Origin: Rubrobacter aplysinae
GTDB taxonomy: Bacteria > Actinomycetota > Rubrobacteria > Rubrobacterales > Rubrobacteraceae
Reading direction: 5' to 3'
Length of the DNA stretch: 64,000 nucleotides
NCBI RefSeq assembly: GCF_001029505.1
Contig: NZ_LEKH01000004.1
Span: 137,230 to 201,229 of the forward strand
Part shown: one piece after another, positions 8,116 to 18,000 of the stretch
Position numbering within the stretch: position 1 is the stretch's first letter
How the letters are laid out: every line of letters begins with the position of its first letter
Notes under the pieces: model-generated
Databases searched by the model: none
Seen by the model: the letters and a program-made list of their open reading frames with translations, nothing else
What the model was told of the DNA's origin: nothing
Position numbers and translations under genes: made by a program

Positions 8116-10317
8116 CTACGTGGCGGGCTCTACCTTTACCGCGCAGGCCTTTAGCTCGGCAGTGCCGGACTGTGGGTCGAGGGCGTTGATGGTCAGGACG
8201 TTGGTTGCGACCTGATCCGGGAAGCTACAGCCCATGAACACGAGGCCGCTCCGCACCCGGTCGGTTACGCGAACCCTGACCTCCGGTACCGTGCCCCGGC
8301 GGGAGCTTACGCGGGCGAGGCCGCCGTCCTCGAGGCCGAGTCTCTCGGCATCCTCCTCGGAGAGCTCCAAAAGCTCTTCTCCATCTTTGACCTTCTTGTA
8401 GCTCTGGGTCATCGTGCCCGTGTTGTAGAAGGCGAGGCGGCGGCCCGTGGTGAGCTGGAACGGGTACTCCTCATCCGGCTGCTCCACCGGACCCTCGTAG
8501 TCTACCGGGTGGAACGGGGCCCGCTTCTCCACCTCGTCCGCCCAGAGCTCGGAATGCAGGAACTTCGTGCCGCCGTTCGTGCCGAAGCGTGGATGTTCCC
8601 TGACCGCCGTCCCGGTGTCGTCGCCGGAGGTCTCGGTCTCGCCGACTAGCTGCTCAACGGGCGGGTTGTCGGCTATCTCCTCTAAGCTGCCGTCGCGGCA
8701 GGGCCACTGTATGCCGCCGTACTCGGCGATGCGGTCGTAGCTCACGCCGGCGAAGTTCGGGGCCAGGCGCCGGACCTCGTTCCAGATGTCCTCGGCGGTC
8801 TCGTACTCCCAGCCCGCGCCCAGGCGGTTTGCGACGTCGGTGAGTATCCACTCGTCGGGTCGGGCCTCTCCGGGCGGGTTCGTGACCCGGTGCCCGCGCT
8901 GGATGCGGCGCTCGCTGTTCACGAAGGTGCCCTCGGTCTCGGCCCAGCTTGCCGCGGCGGGGAGCACCACGTCCGCCATGCTGCCGGTCTTGGTGAGGAA
9001 AATATCCTGTACCACGAGGAAGTCCAAACTGCCGAATAGCTCTTCGTGATGGTTCTCGTTGGCGTCGGACTGTACCGGGTTCTCCCCGATCACGTACATG
9101 CACCGCAGCTCGCCGGCCTCTATCGACTCCATCATCTGGGCCTGGTTCTTGCCGATCCTGTCCGGTAGTGGCGTTCCCCAGACCTCCTCGAAGAGCTCGG
9201 CGGCCTCGGCGTCGTCCCAGTTCCAGCCGCCGACCAGGCGGTTCGGGATCGCGCCCATATCGCCGCCGCCCTGCACGTTGTTCTGGCCGCGCAGCGGGTT
9301 CAGGCCCGAGCCGTACTTACCGACGTGGCCGGTCAGGAGTCCGAGCCCTATCAGGGCGAAGACCGCCTCGGCCCCGTTGTGGTGCTCGGTGATGCCGAGC
9401 GTCCAGTTCAGCGTCGCCCGCTCCGCCGTGGCGTACATGCGGGCCACCTCGCGGATGTCATCCGCCGGAACACCGGTCACGCTCTCGGCGTACTCGGGCG
9501 TGTAGCCCGCGACCTTCTCCTTGTACGCCTCGAAGTTCTCCGTGGCGCGCTCGACGAACTCGGTGTTCTCCAGGCCTTCGTCGATGATGACGTTGGCCAT
9601 CGAGTTGGCCAGGCAGATGTCGGTGCCGACGTTGACCGGCAGCCACTTGTCGGCTTTCTTCGTCTGATCTATGCGCCTCGGGTCCACGACGACCATCTTC
9701 GCGCCGTTCTTAATGCCGCGCCGCATGTGGTTGTAGATGATGGGGTGGCACTCCATCGTGTTGCTACCCCAGCAGATTATTAGGTCTGTATTCTCGAACT
9801 CCTCGTAAGAGGTAGTCGCCCCGCCCGCTCCAAACGTAGCCACCAGACCGGTGACGCTGGCGGCGTGTCAGGCGCGGTTGCAACTGTCTACGTTGCTGAC
9901 CCCTAGCACCTGCCTCACGAACTTGCCGGTGAGGTAGTTGAGCTCGTTGGTCGAGCGCGAGGAGGAGAAAACCCCGAAGGCGTCGCCGCCGCTTTCGGCT
10001 TTGATCTCGGACATCTTGCTCGCCACGAGATCCAGCGCCTCCTCCCACGAGGCGGGCACGAGATCCCCGTCCTTTCGTATCAGCGGATGGGTCAACCGCC
10101 CCTCACTGTACACGTGACGCCAGCCCTCGCGGCCCTTGATGCACGCCTCACCCTTGCTCGAAGGATTGTCCGCTTTGCCCGCGACCTTGCTTATGACGCC
10201 GTCCTCGATCGTAACGCTCAACCCGCAACCGACGGCGCAGAAACCGCAGATCGTGCTTAACTCCCGCGTGGCCCCGCCGCTGCCGTCAGCCTTCTGTACC
10301 TCTGTCGCTGTCACCAA
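8116..10317 (-). CDS. fdhF: Selenocysteine formate dehydrogenase, molybdopterin subunit
   Basis: A 733-residue selenoprotein if the TGA at 9868-9870 is read through as selenocysteine (residue 150). N-terminal [4Fe-4S] ligands are C24, C27, C31 and C59 (CGFCAVGC, then GEACIKG). The segment around the TGA, SCNRA-U-HAASVTGLVATFG, is the FdhF active-site motif. The molybdopterin domains follow (LIICWGSNTMECHP; VLPAAASWAETEGTFVNSERR; the C-terminal dinucleotide-binding domain). Length fits E. coli FdhF (715). It oxidises formate to CO2 in the cytoplasm. The visible start is TTG at 10315-10317 with AAGGGG 8 nt upstream; GTG at 10312-10314 is an alternative. No partner electron-transfer gene is adjacent. 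It is divergent from the OFA transporter. Confidence 0.93.
9838..9870 (-). promoter_or_regulatory. bSECIS element of the first formate dehydrogenase
   Basis: Reading the minus strand from the UGA at 9870-9868, 18 nt are followed by GGUCU (9849-9845). That loop is closed by CACC (9853-9850) with GGUG (9844-9841), and after a GU bulge by AGC (9858-9856) with GCU (9840-9838). The E. coli fdhF element has the same loop sequence at, as I recall it, the same distance from its UGA. This supports readthrough by SelB-bound selenocysteinyl-tRNA. Confidence 0.85.
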
Positions 10318-10532
10318 TCAACTCACCCCTTACTGGTACTCTCCACACTCTCCAAAAACCCCTTGAAGACCTATCATCCCTATTGTAACCCGAGCATCTT
10401 ATATACCGGCAACACGAACCAGACACAAACCGGGCTCCAGGCACTTTTACTGAGTCGACGGCCGTAAAGCCTCCCGCCTCCGTGTCTCTTGGTCGGTCGC
10501 CCCCACTGATTTATCGTTATACAGTCTGCTTT

Positions 10533-10561
10533 TTGACGGACAGTTTGCACGCGGTTAATAT
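10533..10561 (+). promoter_or_regulatory. Consensus promoter for the OFA transporter
   Basis: TTGACG at 10533-10538, a 17-bp spacer and TAATAT at 10556-10561 form a near-consensus housekeeping promoter. It lies about 45 bp upstream of the transporter ATG in the 291-bp divergent gap shared with fdhF. Confidence 0.7.
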
Positions 10562-10608
10562 ACGCCGCGTCGGATAGGGGTTTAAAAGGAAGGACGTACA
10601 TCAGGGGT

Positions 10609-12024
10609 ATGGCTAACGGTTTCTTTTCCAAGGAGCGGATAACCGTAGGGGGCGACTACAACCGGTGGGTAATACCGCCGGCGGCTCTGGCGGTGCATCT
10701 ATCCATAGGGCAGGTATACGCTTTCAGCGTCTTCAACGAGCCGCTTTCGCGGATAATCGGGGTGACGGAGCAGGCGCCGCAGGACTGGAGCCTGGCTACG
10801 CTGGGTTGGATCTTCAGCATCTCTATTCTGGTTCTCGGGCTTACGGCGTTTATCGGCGGGGCGTGGCTGGAGAAGGTCGGTCCGCGGACCACGATGTTCG
10901 CGGCTGCCTGTTCGTTCGGCGGCGGGTTCCTGGTCTCCGCGCTCGGCGTGGTTACGCACCAGCTCTGGTTGCTCTACTTCGGGTATGGTGTGCTCGGCGG
11001 TATCGGGCTCGGGCTGGCGTACGTGTCGCCGGTGTCGGCGCTTATCAAATGGTTCCCCGACCGCCGGGGTATGGCGACCGGCATGGCTATCATGGGCTTC
11101 GGCGGTGGCGCTCTCATAGGCGCGCCGCTGGCGGTTGCGCTGATGAACTTCTTTAGCAGCCAGAACTCGGTCGGCGTCGCGCCGACGTTCGTGGTGATGG
11201 GTTTGATCTACTTCGCCTCGATGACGCTCGGTGCCCTGACCATCCGGGTTCCGTCCGCGGACTGGAAGCCGGCCGGGTGGGAGCCGCCCGCAGCCTCGGA
11301 GCAGAGCGGCATGATCGCCACCAACGACGTGCACATAAACACGGCGCTCAAGACGCCGCAGTTCTGGCTCCTGTGGGCGGTGCTATGTCTGAACGTCACC
11401 GCCGGTATCGGGGTGCTCGGACAGGCCGCCGTCATGATCCAGGAGACCTTTGGCGGGGCCATCACGGCTGCTGCCGCCGCGGGGTTCGTTAGCCTACTGA
11501 GCATATTCAACATGCTCGGGCGCTTTCTGTGGTCCACGGCTTCGGACTACATAGGCCGCAAGAACACGTACCTCATCTTCTTCGGGCTGGGCGCCTTACT
11601 GTACGTGTCGGTCCCGATAGTCGGCAGCAGCATCGGAAGCCTGTTCCTGTTCGTGGCGGCTTTCTGCATCATCCTGACCATGTACGGCGGTGGGTTCTCC
11701 ACCATACCGGCCTACCTGGCCGACATATTCGGCACCCGGTACGTGGGCGGCATCCACGGCCGGCTCCTCACTGCGTGGTCCGCCGCGGGCATACTCGGGC
11801 CGGTGCTCGTGAACTATATCCGGGAGGCCCAGATAAACTCCGGGGTCGAGCCGGCAAACGCATACAACATAACCATGTTTATTATGGCTGGGCTTCTGGT
11901 CGTCGGCCTCATCTGTAACTCTCTGGTGAAGCCAGTGGACCCCAAGTACCACATGGACTCGGAGGAAGAGGAGCAGCGGGAGACGGTATCCAGCAGCACC
12001 AGCGGCCGTACCGCGGAAGCCTAG
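10609..12024 (+). CDS. OFA-family MFS transporter (oxalate/formate type)
   Basis: A 471-residue, 12-helix major facilitator. The early segment PPAALAVHLSIGQVYAFSVF and the LGWIFSISILVLGLTAF helix are characteristic of the oxalate:formate antiporter (OFA) group. The motif FPDRRGMATGMAIMGFGGGA lies in the helix 4-5 region and the cytoplasmic tail is acidic. In this context formate or a related small carboxylate is the likely substrate, since fdhF is divergent on the left and fdhD and formaldehyde dehydrogenase lie to the right. The specificity cannot be read from sequence. The ATG is preceded by AGGAAGGA at a longer than usual distance. A 50-residue partner gene follows 35 bp downstream. Confidence 0.88.
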   Translation: MANGFFSKERITVGGDYNRWVIPPAALAVHLSIGQVYAFSVFNEPLSRIIGVTEQAPQDWSLATLGWIFSISILVLGLTAFIGGAWLEKVGPRTTMFAAACSFGGGFLVSALGVVTHQLWLLYFGYGVLGGIGLGLAYVSPVSALIKWFPDRRGMATGMAIMGFGGGALIGAPLAVALMNFFSSQNSVGVAPTFVVMGLIYFASMTLGALTIRVPSADWKPAGWEPPAASEQSGMIATNDVHINTALKTPQFWLLWAVLCLNVTAGIGVLGQAAVMIQETFGGAITAAAAAGFVSLLSIFNMLGRFLWSTASDYIGRKNTYLIFFGLGALLYVSVPIVGSSIGSLFLFVAAFCIILTMYGGGFSTIPAYLADIFGTRYVGGIHGRLLTAWSAAGILGPVLVNYIREAQINSGVEPANAYNITMFIMAGLLVVGLICNSLVKPVDPKYHMDSEEEEQRETVSSSTSGRTAEA

Positions 12025-12059
12025 ACGGACCCTGGAGTCCCTAGAGAGGAGAGAATCCG

Positions 12060-12212
12060 GTGGCGCAAGAGCAGACGAGTCAACAGCAGGAGAGACACCC
12101 GGTGAGCAACAGTACGCCCCTGATCATACTGTTCTGGGCCTACGTGAGCATACCCCTGATCTGGGCGCTCTACAGGACCTTCGGGAACATCGCGGCCCTG
12201 TTTACGGGCTAG
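12060..12212 (+). CDS. Small single-helix subunit paired with the OFA transporter
   Basis: A 50-residue protein starting at GTG 12060-12062 behind GAGAGGAGAG. The first 20 residues are polar (VAQEQTSQQQERHPVSNSTP), followed by one hydrophobic helix of about 22 residues and the short tail FGNIAALFTG. Tiny proteins of this kind are found directly downstream of OFA transporters and are annotated as MFS transporter small subunits. The match here rests on position, size and the LFTG end. It probably sits beside the carrier in the membrane; its effect on transport is not known to me. Confidence 0.75.
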   Translation: MAQEQTSQQQERHPVSNSTPLIILFWAYVSIPLIWALYRTFGNIAALFTG

Positions 12213-12238
12213 CGCGGAGAGGGGGGAAGACGGAGGAT

Positions 12239-12261
12239 GGGCCGGCCGCAGTAGCCGGCCC
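12239..12261. terminator. Shared hairpin between the OFA operon and fdhD
   Basis: GGGCCGGC (12239-12246) pairs perfectly with GCCGGCCC (12254-12261) over a 7-nt loop. It lies 26 bp past the small-subunit stop and 5 bp before the fdhD stop, between convergent genes, so it can serve both directions. There is no long U-run. Confidence 0.55.
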
Positions 12262-12266
12262 GGCGT

Positions 12267-13139
12267 TTACCGGGGGGCTATCCTCTCATTACCGGAGTAT
12301 ACGTTGAAGCGTTCCCCGCGCAGGAAGCCCACCAGCGTCATCCCGAACTCGCGGGCCACGTCTGCGGCGAGGCTGCTGGGGGCCGAGATCGCGCACACCA
12401 CGGGCACCCCGGCGGTGAGACACTTCTGTAGTATCTCGAAACTCGACCGGCCGCTGACCATGATGATGTTCTCCGAGAGCGGCAGCCTGTTCTCGAGCAG
12501 CGCCCAGCCCACGAGCTTGTCCGTGGCGTTGTGCCGGCCCACGTCCTCCCGCAGCGCGACCAGCTCGCCGCCCGGGTCGAAGAGGGCGGCGGCGTGCAGG
12601 CCGCCCGTGGCGTCGAAGAGGCCCTGCGCCTCTCGCAGCCGGTCCGGGAGCCTGTAGATCGTCTCCGGCGAGACCTCCGGGCCGGGCGGTACCACCGGGC
12701 ACCCCCGGAGCTCTAGCTGCTCCAGGCTCGCCTTGCCGCAGACCCCGCAGGCGCTCGTGGTGTAGAAGTGACGTTCGAGCGCCGGCAGGTCATAGTCCCG
12801 GCTGCCGCCGGCGACCTCGACGTTGACGATGTTGTACTGTTGATCGGCGTCCACGTCGCGGTCCACACAGTAGCTGATCCTTCTTATCTCCGTCGGCGAG
12901 GACACGATACCCTCCCCGTACAGAAAGCCCGCCGCCAGCTCGAAGTCGTTGCCGGGCGTGCGCATGGTGACCGCCACGGTGCGGGTCTCGTCCGCGGTAA
13001 CGAGCCGGATCTCCATCGGTTCTTCCGTCGCCAGGACGTCGGACTTTAGCCTGGAACGCCCTTCCTCGACCGTGCGGATCCTCATCTTGGTCTTGCTGCC
13101 GCGCCGCGTTCTGCCCTGTGCGCCGGTCCCGATCTCCAC
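12267..13139 (-). CDS. fdhD: Formate dehydrogenase accessory sulfurtransferase FdhD
   Basis: A 290-residue FdhD protein. The conserved CGVCGK motif lies at 131-136, with C131 and C134 as the mobile cysteines that pass sulfur from a cysteine desulfurase (IscS) to the bis-MGD cofactor of formate dehydrogenase. Other family segments are TMRTPGNDFELAAGFLYGEG (58-77) and the late VGRHNATDKLVGWALL and SGRSSFEILQK. The first 15 residues are an Arg-rich extension. It lies between the two selenocysteine formate dehydrogenases and presumably serves both. It is separated from the formaldehyde dehydrogenase upstream by a terminator, so it has its own promoter in the gap 13140-13250. Confidence 0.96.
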   Translation of the reverse strand: MEIGTGAQGRTRRGSKTKMRIRTVEEGRSRLKSDVLATEEPMEIRLVTADETRTVAVTMRTPGNDFELAAGFLYGEGIVSSPTEIRRISYCVDRDVDADQQYNIVNVEVAGGSRDYDLPALERHFYTTSACGVCGKASLEQLELRGCPVVPPGPEVSPETIYRLPDRLREAQGLFDATGGLHAAALFDPGGELVALREDVGRHNATDKLVGWALLENRLPLSENIIMVSGRSSFEILQKCLTAGVPVVCAISAPSSLAADVAREFGMTLVGFLRGERFNVYSGNERIAPR

Positions 13140-13251
13140 CGCCTACCGCTCCTTCCGCTCGACGCTAGATACGGTCCACCCTATCGAACACGACTAATTG
13201 TAACCCCTGCCGGCCGGATGCCCGCCCGGCTAACACGGCCACACGAGCACG

Positions 13252-13281
13252 AAAAAGGAGGCCGGTCTGAAACCAGCCTCC
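13252..13281 (-). terminator. Rho-independent terminator after formaldehyde dehydrogenase
   Basis: GGAGGC (13257-13262) pairs with GCCTCC (13276-13281), and an inner GGT (13264-13266) pairs with ACC (13272-13274). Five A at 13252-13256 give a U-tract on the minus strand. It lies 26 bp beyond the stop of the gene it serves. Confidence 0.85.
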
Positions 13282-13307
13282 CTGGATACCCCGAGCCGTC
13301 TCCGCGT

Positions 13308-14519
13308 TTAGGAGATCATGCCGTGCGGGTCGAGGACGAACTTCTTGGCCACGCCGGAGTCGAACTGCTGGTAGCCGTCGGGGGCCTGATCCAGCGGTAG
13401 CACGGTGGCGTTGACCGCCTTGGCGATCTGGGCCTTGTCGTGCAGGATGCTCATCATCAGGCCGCGGTTGTACATCATCACGGGGCACTGGCCGGTGTGG
13501 AAAGAGTGGCTCTTCGCCCAGCCGAGGCCGAGGCGTACCTTGAGCGTGCCTTCCTCGGCGTCCGGGTCCGGCGCGCCCGGGTCGCCGGTCACGTACAGCC
13601 CCGGGATGCCGAGCTCACCGCCGGCGCGGGTGATGCTCATGATGTCGTTCAGTACCGTGGCGGGCTGCTCTTCTGCGTCCGCGCCGTGGCCGCGGGCCTC
13701 GAAGCCGACGGCGTCTACCGCGGAGTCCACCTCCGGGGTGCCCAGGATCTGCTCGATCATGTCTCCCGGTGAGCCCTGGGTCAGGTCAACGGTCTCGCAG
13801 CCGAAGGACCGGGCCTGCTCAAGGCGCTCGGGGATCATGTCGCCCACGATCACGACCGACGCGCCGAGTAGCTGGGCCGAGTGCGCCGCCGCGAGGCCGA
13901 CCGGACCCGCGCCCGCGACGTACACGGTCGAGCCGGTGGTCACGCCGGCCTTGTAGCAGCCGTGGTAGCCGGTCGGGAAGATGTCGCTGAGCATGGTGAG
14001 GTCCAGGATCTTCTCCAGCGCCTGATCCCGATCCGGAAACGGCAGCAGGTTGAAGTCCGCGAACGGGACCATCACGTAGTCGGCCTGACCGCCGGTCCAG
14101 CCGCCCATGTCAACGTAGCCGTAGGCCGAGCCAGCCCTCGCCGGGTTAACGTTCAGACAGATCCCCGTCTGGCGCTCCTTGCAGTTCCTACAGCGCCCGC
14201 AGGCGATGTTGAAGGGGACCGAGCAAATGTCGCCCTCCTTGATGAACTGTACGTCCTCGCCGGCCTCGACGACCTCGCCCGTGATCTCGTGTCCCAACGT
14301 CTGCCCGACCGGAGCGGTCGTCCGCCCGCGAACCATGTGCTGGTCCGAGCCGCAGATGTTGGTGGAGACTATCTTGAGTATCACGCCGTGCGGCGCCTTC
14401 TGGGTCCTCATGCCCATCGTGCTGGCTACGTCTTCCGGTACCTCTAACTTCGGGTAACCGATGTCCTCTACCGCCGTCTGCAGTGGACCCTTGTAGACGA
14501 CGCACCTGTTGTCAGCCAT
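13308..14519 (-). CDS. fdhA: Glutathione-independent formaldehyde dehydrogenase (zinc, NAD)
   Basis: A 403-residue zinc alcohol dehydrogenase-family enzyme closely resembling Pseudomonas putida FdhA. It oxidises formaldehyde to formate with bound NAD and needs no thiol cofactor. Catalytic zinc ligands are C56 (NICGSDQH) and H77-E78 (LGHEITGE). Structural zinc cysteines are C107, C110, C113 and C121. These lie 10 residues later than in the Pseudomonas enzyme. The Rossmann motif is GAGPVGLAAA. The segment AYGYVDMGGWTGGQADY is diagnostic for this subgroup. Its product is the substrate of both nearby formate dehydrogenases. It is transcribed away from the second formate dehydrogenase operon across a 530-bp gap and ends at a strong terminator. 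Confidence 0.93.
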   Translation of the reverse strand: MADNRCVVYKGPLQTAVEDIGYPKLEVPEDVASTMGMRTQKAPHGVILKIVSTNICGSDQHMVRGRTTAPVGQTLGHEITGEVVEAGEDVQFIKEGDICSVPFNIACGRCRNCKERQTGICLNVNPARAGSAYGYVDMGGWTGGQADYVMVPFADFNLLPFPDRDQALEKILDLTMLSDIFPTGYHGCYKAGVTTGSTVYVAGAGPVGLAAAHSAQLLGASVVIVGDMIPERLEQARSFGCETVDLTQGSPGDMIEQILGTPEVDSAVDAVGFEARGHGADAEEQPATVLNDIMSITRAGGELGIPGLYVTGDPGAPDPDAEEGTLKVRLGLGWAKSHSFHTGQCPVMMYNRGLMMSILHDKAQIAKAVNATVLPLDQAPDGYQQFDSGVAKKFVLDPHGMIS

Positions 14520-15052
14520 AAGCCCTTTCCCGTCCTATCCGTCCTAGATTGGGATTCTCGCTCATCCCGCCCGGAATAAGCATCCCGGACCCTTACTAGT
14601 AGACCCGCTAAAAGTCTCCTGGCCGTCCAGATATCCTCCTTCTATTCCTATACCCCTGGCCGTGTATACACGACGATATAACCATAGCAAAAGGCGTGTG
14701 CCCGCACAATCCATACGGAGTTTCCGAAATAAAAATCTGGATTATAGTGACGAATAACGGTCCGCATTGTAGTGTAGGGTCAGATAGCCAGAGGTCCCGT
14801 GAGCGCGGGGCGAGCCTCCGTCTCCAGGGTCCCGCCGGGCTGCACGGTAGCCGGTGTTTCCGGTGCTTGGATGAGCCTGGACAAGGTCGGCGGGGGGTTT
14901 AGCGGTCCTTGTGAAAGGCTAGAATCTAATGCGGAGGTCCAGGGCGCTGTGTGGAGCCTCTGGAGCCGTTACTTGGAGGCGGGGTCACGCGAAGGACTCG
15001 AAGGGGAGCTCGTACCCGGAAAATCCCCGGGAAAGCCGAGAAAGGAACTGGA
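14520..15052. other. 533-bp divergent gap and long leader of the formate dehydrogenase operon
   Basis: No convincing gene. It holds a perfect 12-bp palindrome CGTGTATACACG at 14661-14672 and a possible promoter with TATAGT near 14744-14750. If that promoter is used, the mRNA carries a 5' leader of roughly 300 nt rich in G+C and local hairpins, for example AGCCGG/CCGGTGCT near 14850 and CCCGG/CCCGGG near 15015. A leader this long is unusual here and could be a cofactor- or metal-responsive element, but I could not match it to a known riboswitch or to a selC tRNA. Confidence 0.5.
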
Positions 15053-18000
15053 TTGTTTCTAAAAGTCACGGAAGAGGAAGGGCTCTGGAAGAAGATCAAG
15101 AGCCACGTCGGCGTCAAGGTCGAGCATCCGGTAAGCTCCCAGACGCGGGAGCTCGGCCCGCGCATCCACGATGAGGGCGTGCAGAAGACCGAGAGCGTGT
15201 GCCCGTACTGCGCCGTCGGCTGCTCGACGCTCGTGTACCACCGCGACGGACGCATCATGGATATAGAGGGAAATCCCGACAGCCCCATAAACGCCGGGAC
15301 CCTGTGCCCCAAGGGCTCTGCCTCGCTCGGGATGCACGTCTCGCCCCACCGCTGGACCACCGTCAAGTATCGTAGGCCGTACTCCTCGGAGTGGGAAGAG
15401 CTCCCGCTGGAAGAGGCGATGGACATGATCGCCGCCCGCGTAAAGAAGGCCCGCGACGAGAACTGGCAGGAGGCCCAGGAGAGCGGCGAGCCGCTAAACC
15501 GCACGATGAGCATGGCCTCCATCGGCGGTGCGGCGATAGATAACGAGGAGAACTATCTAATAACCAAGCTGTTTCATAGCTTAGGGATGGTGCGGATTAC
15601 GAATCAGGCCCGAATATGACACTCTTCCACGGTGTCCGGTCTGGGCATCACGTACGGCAGGGGCGGGGCGACCACCTCCCTCAACGACCTGCAGAACTCT
15701 GACTGTGTACTGATAGAGGGCTCGAACATGGCCGAGGCCCACCCGGTCGGGTTCCGGCATCCCATGATCGCCAAGGAGAACGGGGCCAAGATCATCCACG
15801 TCGACCCGCGCTTCACGCGTACCTCGGCGATGGCGGACATCTACGCTCCCATAAGGCCCGGCACGGACATAGCCTTCCTCGGCGGCCTCATAAGCTACGT
15901 AATAGAGAACGAGCGGTACTTCGAGGAGTACGTAAGGGAGTACACCAACGCCCCGACCCTCATAACGGAAGACTACGAGGATATGGACGCCTCCGGCATC
16001 TTCGCCGGCTGGAACTCCGAGACGGGCAAGTACGACGAGAACTACTGGCGCTACGAGGGGATGCCGGTCACGCCGGCCGTCGGCGGCAGCGAGGAGGCGC
16101 TGACCGGCGAGGCGTTCACCGACCGCGTGGCGAGCTACGCCGAGAAGGACGGATTCCCCGAAGACGAGATGCTGCAGCACCCGCGCTCGGTGTTCCAGAT
16201 CCTCAAGCGCCACTACGAGAAGTACACCCCGGAGATGGTCGAGCGGATCACGGGCTGCCCGAAAGAGGCGTTCCTGAAGGTGGCCGAGACCATCTGCGAG
16301 AACTCTGGGCGCGACAAGACCACGGCGCTGTGCTACTCGGTCGGCTGGACCCACCACTCCAAGGGCTCGCAGCTGATCCGCACCGCCGCCATTTTGCAGC
16401 TCCTGCTCGGCAACATCGGGCGTCCCGGCGGCGGAATCCTGGCGTTGCGCGGCCACGCCACCATCCAGGGCTCGACCGACATAGCGACGCTTTACGACCT
16501 CTTGCCCGGCTACGTCGCCATGCCCGACGCCAACCGGGGCCACGAGACCTGGGAGGACTACGTTCAGGGAGAAGCGGCCCAGACCGGATGGTGGTCGGAG
16601 TTCCCGGCCTACGCGACGAGCATAATGAAGGCGTGGTACGGAGACGCCGCCCACTCCGGCAACGGCTACCTCTACGAGCACTTCCCGCGGCTGAACGGGG
16701 ATCACTCCTACTATCCCACGATCATGGACATGAAGAGCGGGAGCGTGAAGGGCTGCTTCGTGTTCGGGCAGAACTTCGCCGTTGGCGGCCCGCACGGAAA
16801 GCTCGCCCGGGACGCGATCCGCAATCTGGACTGGTTCGTCGTCCTCGACGCCTACCCGATAGAGACGAGCGAGGCGTGGAAGCTCGACGACGTGGATCCC
16901 GCCGAGGTCGGCACCGAGGTCTTCGCCATCCCCTCGGCGCTCGTGGCCGAGAAAGAGGGGAGCTTCACCCAGACCCAGCGCATGGTGCAGTGGCACGACA
17001 AGTCCGTGGACCCGCCGGACGACGCCAAGAGCGACGCCTGGTTCGTCTACAATCTCGGCCGGCGGCTAAAGGACCTTTACGCCGACTCCGGCGAGGAGCG
17101 CGACGACCTGATCCGGGCCATGACCTGGGACTACGGCGACGCCGACGGGGACGGCGAGCCCGAGCTCGAGGAAGTCTTGAAGGAGATCAACGGCTACAAG
17201 GTCTCCGACGGCGCGCCGCTAAACACGTTCCTGGAGCTGGAAGACGATGGATCTACTGCCTGTGGGGCCTGGATCTACTCGGGCGTATTCGCCGACGGTG
17301 TGAACCAGGCCCGCCGCCGCGAGACGGGTGAGTATCCCCACCTCGAATGGGGCTGGGCGTGGCCCGCAAACCGCCGCATCATCTACAATCGCGCCTCCGC
17401 CGACCCCAGGGGCAGGCCCTGGTCCGAGGAGAAGAAGCTCGTGTGGTGGGACGAGGAAGAGGAGAAGTGGACCGGCTACGACGTGCCCGACTTCCAGGCC
17501 ACAAAGCACCCGGACTACCGCCCGGACGTGGAGGCCCGGGGTCTCGAAGCCCTGCCCGGCAACGGGCCGTTCATCCTGAACGCCGACGGCAAGGGCTGGC
17601 TGTTTGCCCCGACCGGCCTCAAGGACGGGCCGCTGCCGGCCCACTACGAGCCGCTGGAGTCGCCGGTAAAGAATCTCCTCTACGAGCAGCAGTACGATCC
17701 CGTGGTCAAGCGCTTCGAGCGGCCGGATAACCCGTACAACACGCCAGAGAACCCCATGTACCCTTACGTCATCACGACGTACCGGCTTACCGAGCATCAT
17801 ACGACGGGCGCGATGTCGCGCTGGATCCCGTGGCTAAACGAGCTCCAGCCGGAGTCATTCTGTGAGATCTCGGCCGAGCTAGCCGGGGAGAAGGGTGTGG
17901 AGAACACCGACTGGGTTACGCTCTCCACGACCCGCGGTAAGGTCCACACCCGGGCGCTCGTCACCGACCGCATCCCGGTGTACGAGTTCGAGGGCAAGAG

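Noticed and set aside
9868-9870. Reading the first formate dehydrogenase as a pseudogene broken by TGA
   Set aside because: The TGA is at the catalytic selenocysteine position, the flanking motif is intact and a SECIS hairpin follows at the standard distance. The same holds at 15617-15619.
14520-15052. A selC tRNA for selenocysteine in the gap before the second formate dehydrogenase
   Set aside because: I looked for a TTCGAnTCC T-loop, a long variable arm and a UCA anticodon. A partial TTCGAGTCC on the minus strand near 14995 has no matching stems.
15581-16996. 471-codon antisense frame inside the second formate dehydrogenase gene
   Set aside because: It is a shadow of the real gene with no ribosome site or recognisable domain. 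The same judgement applies to the 451-codon antisense frame at 47496-48851.
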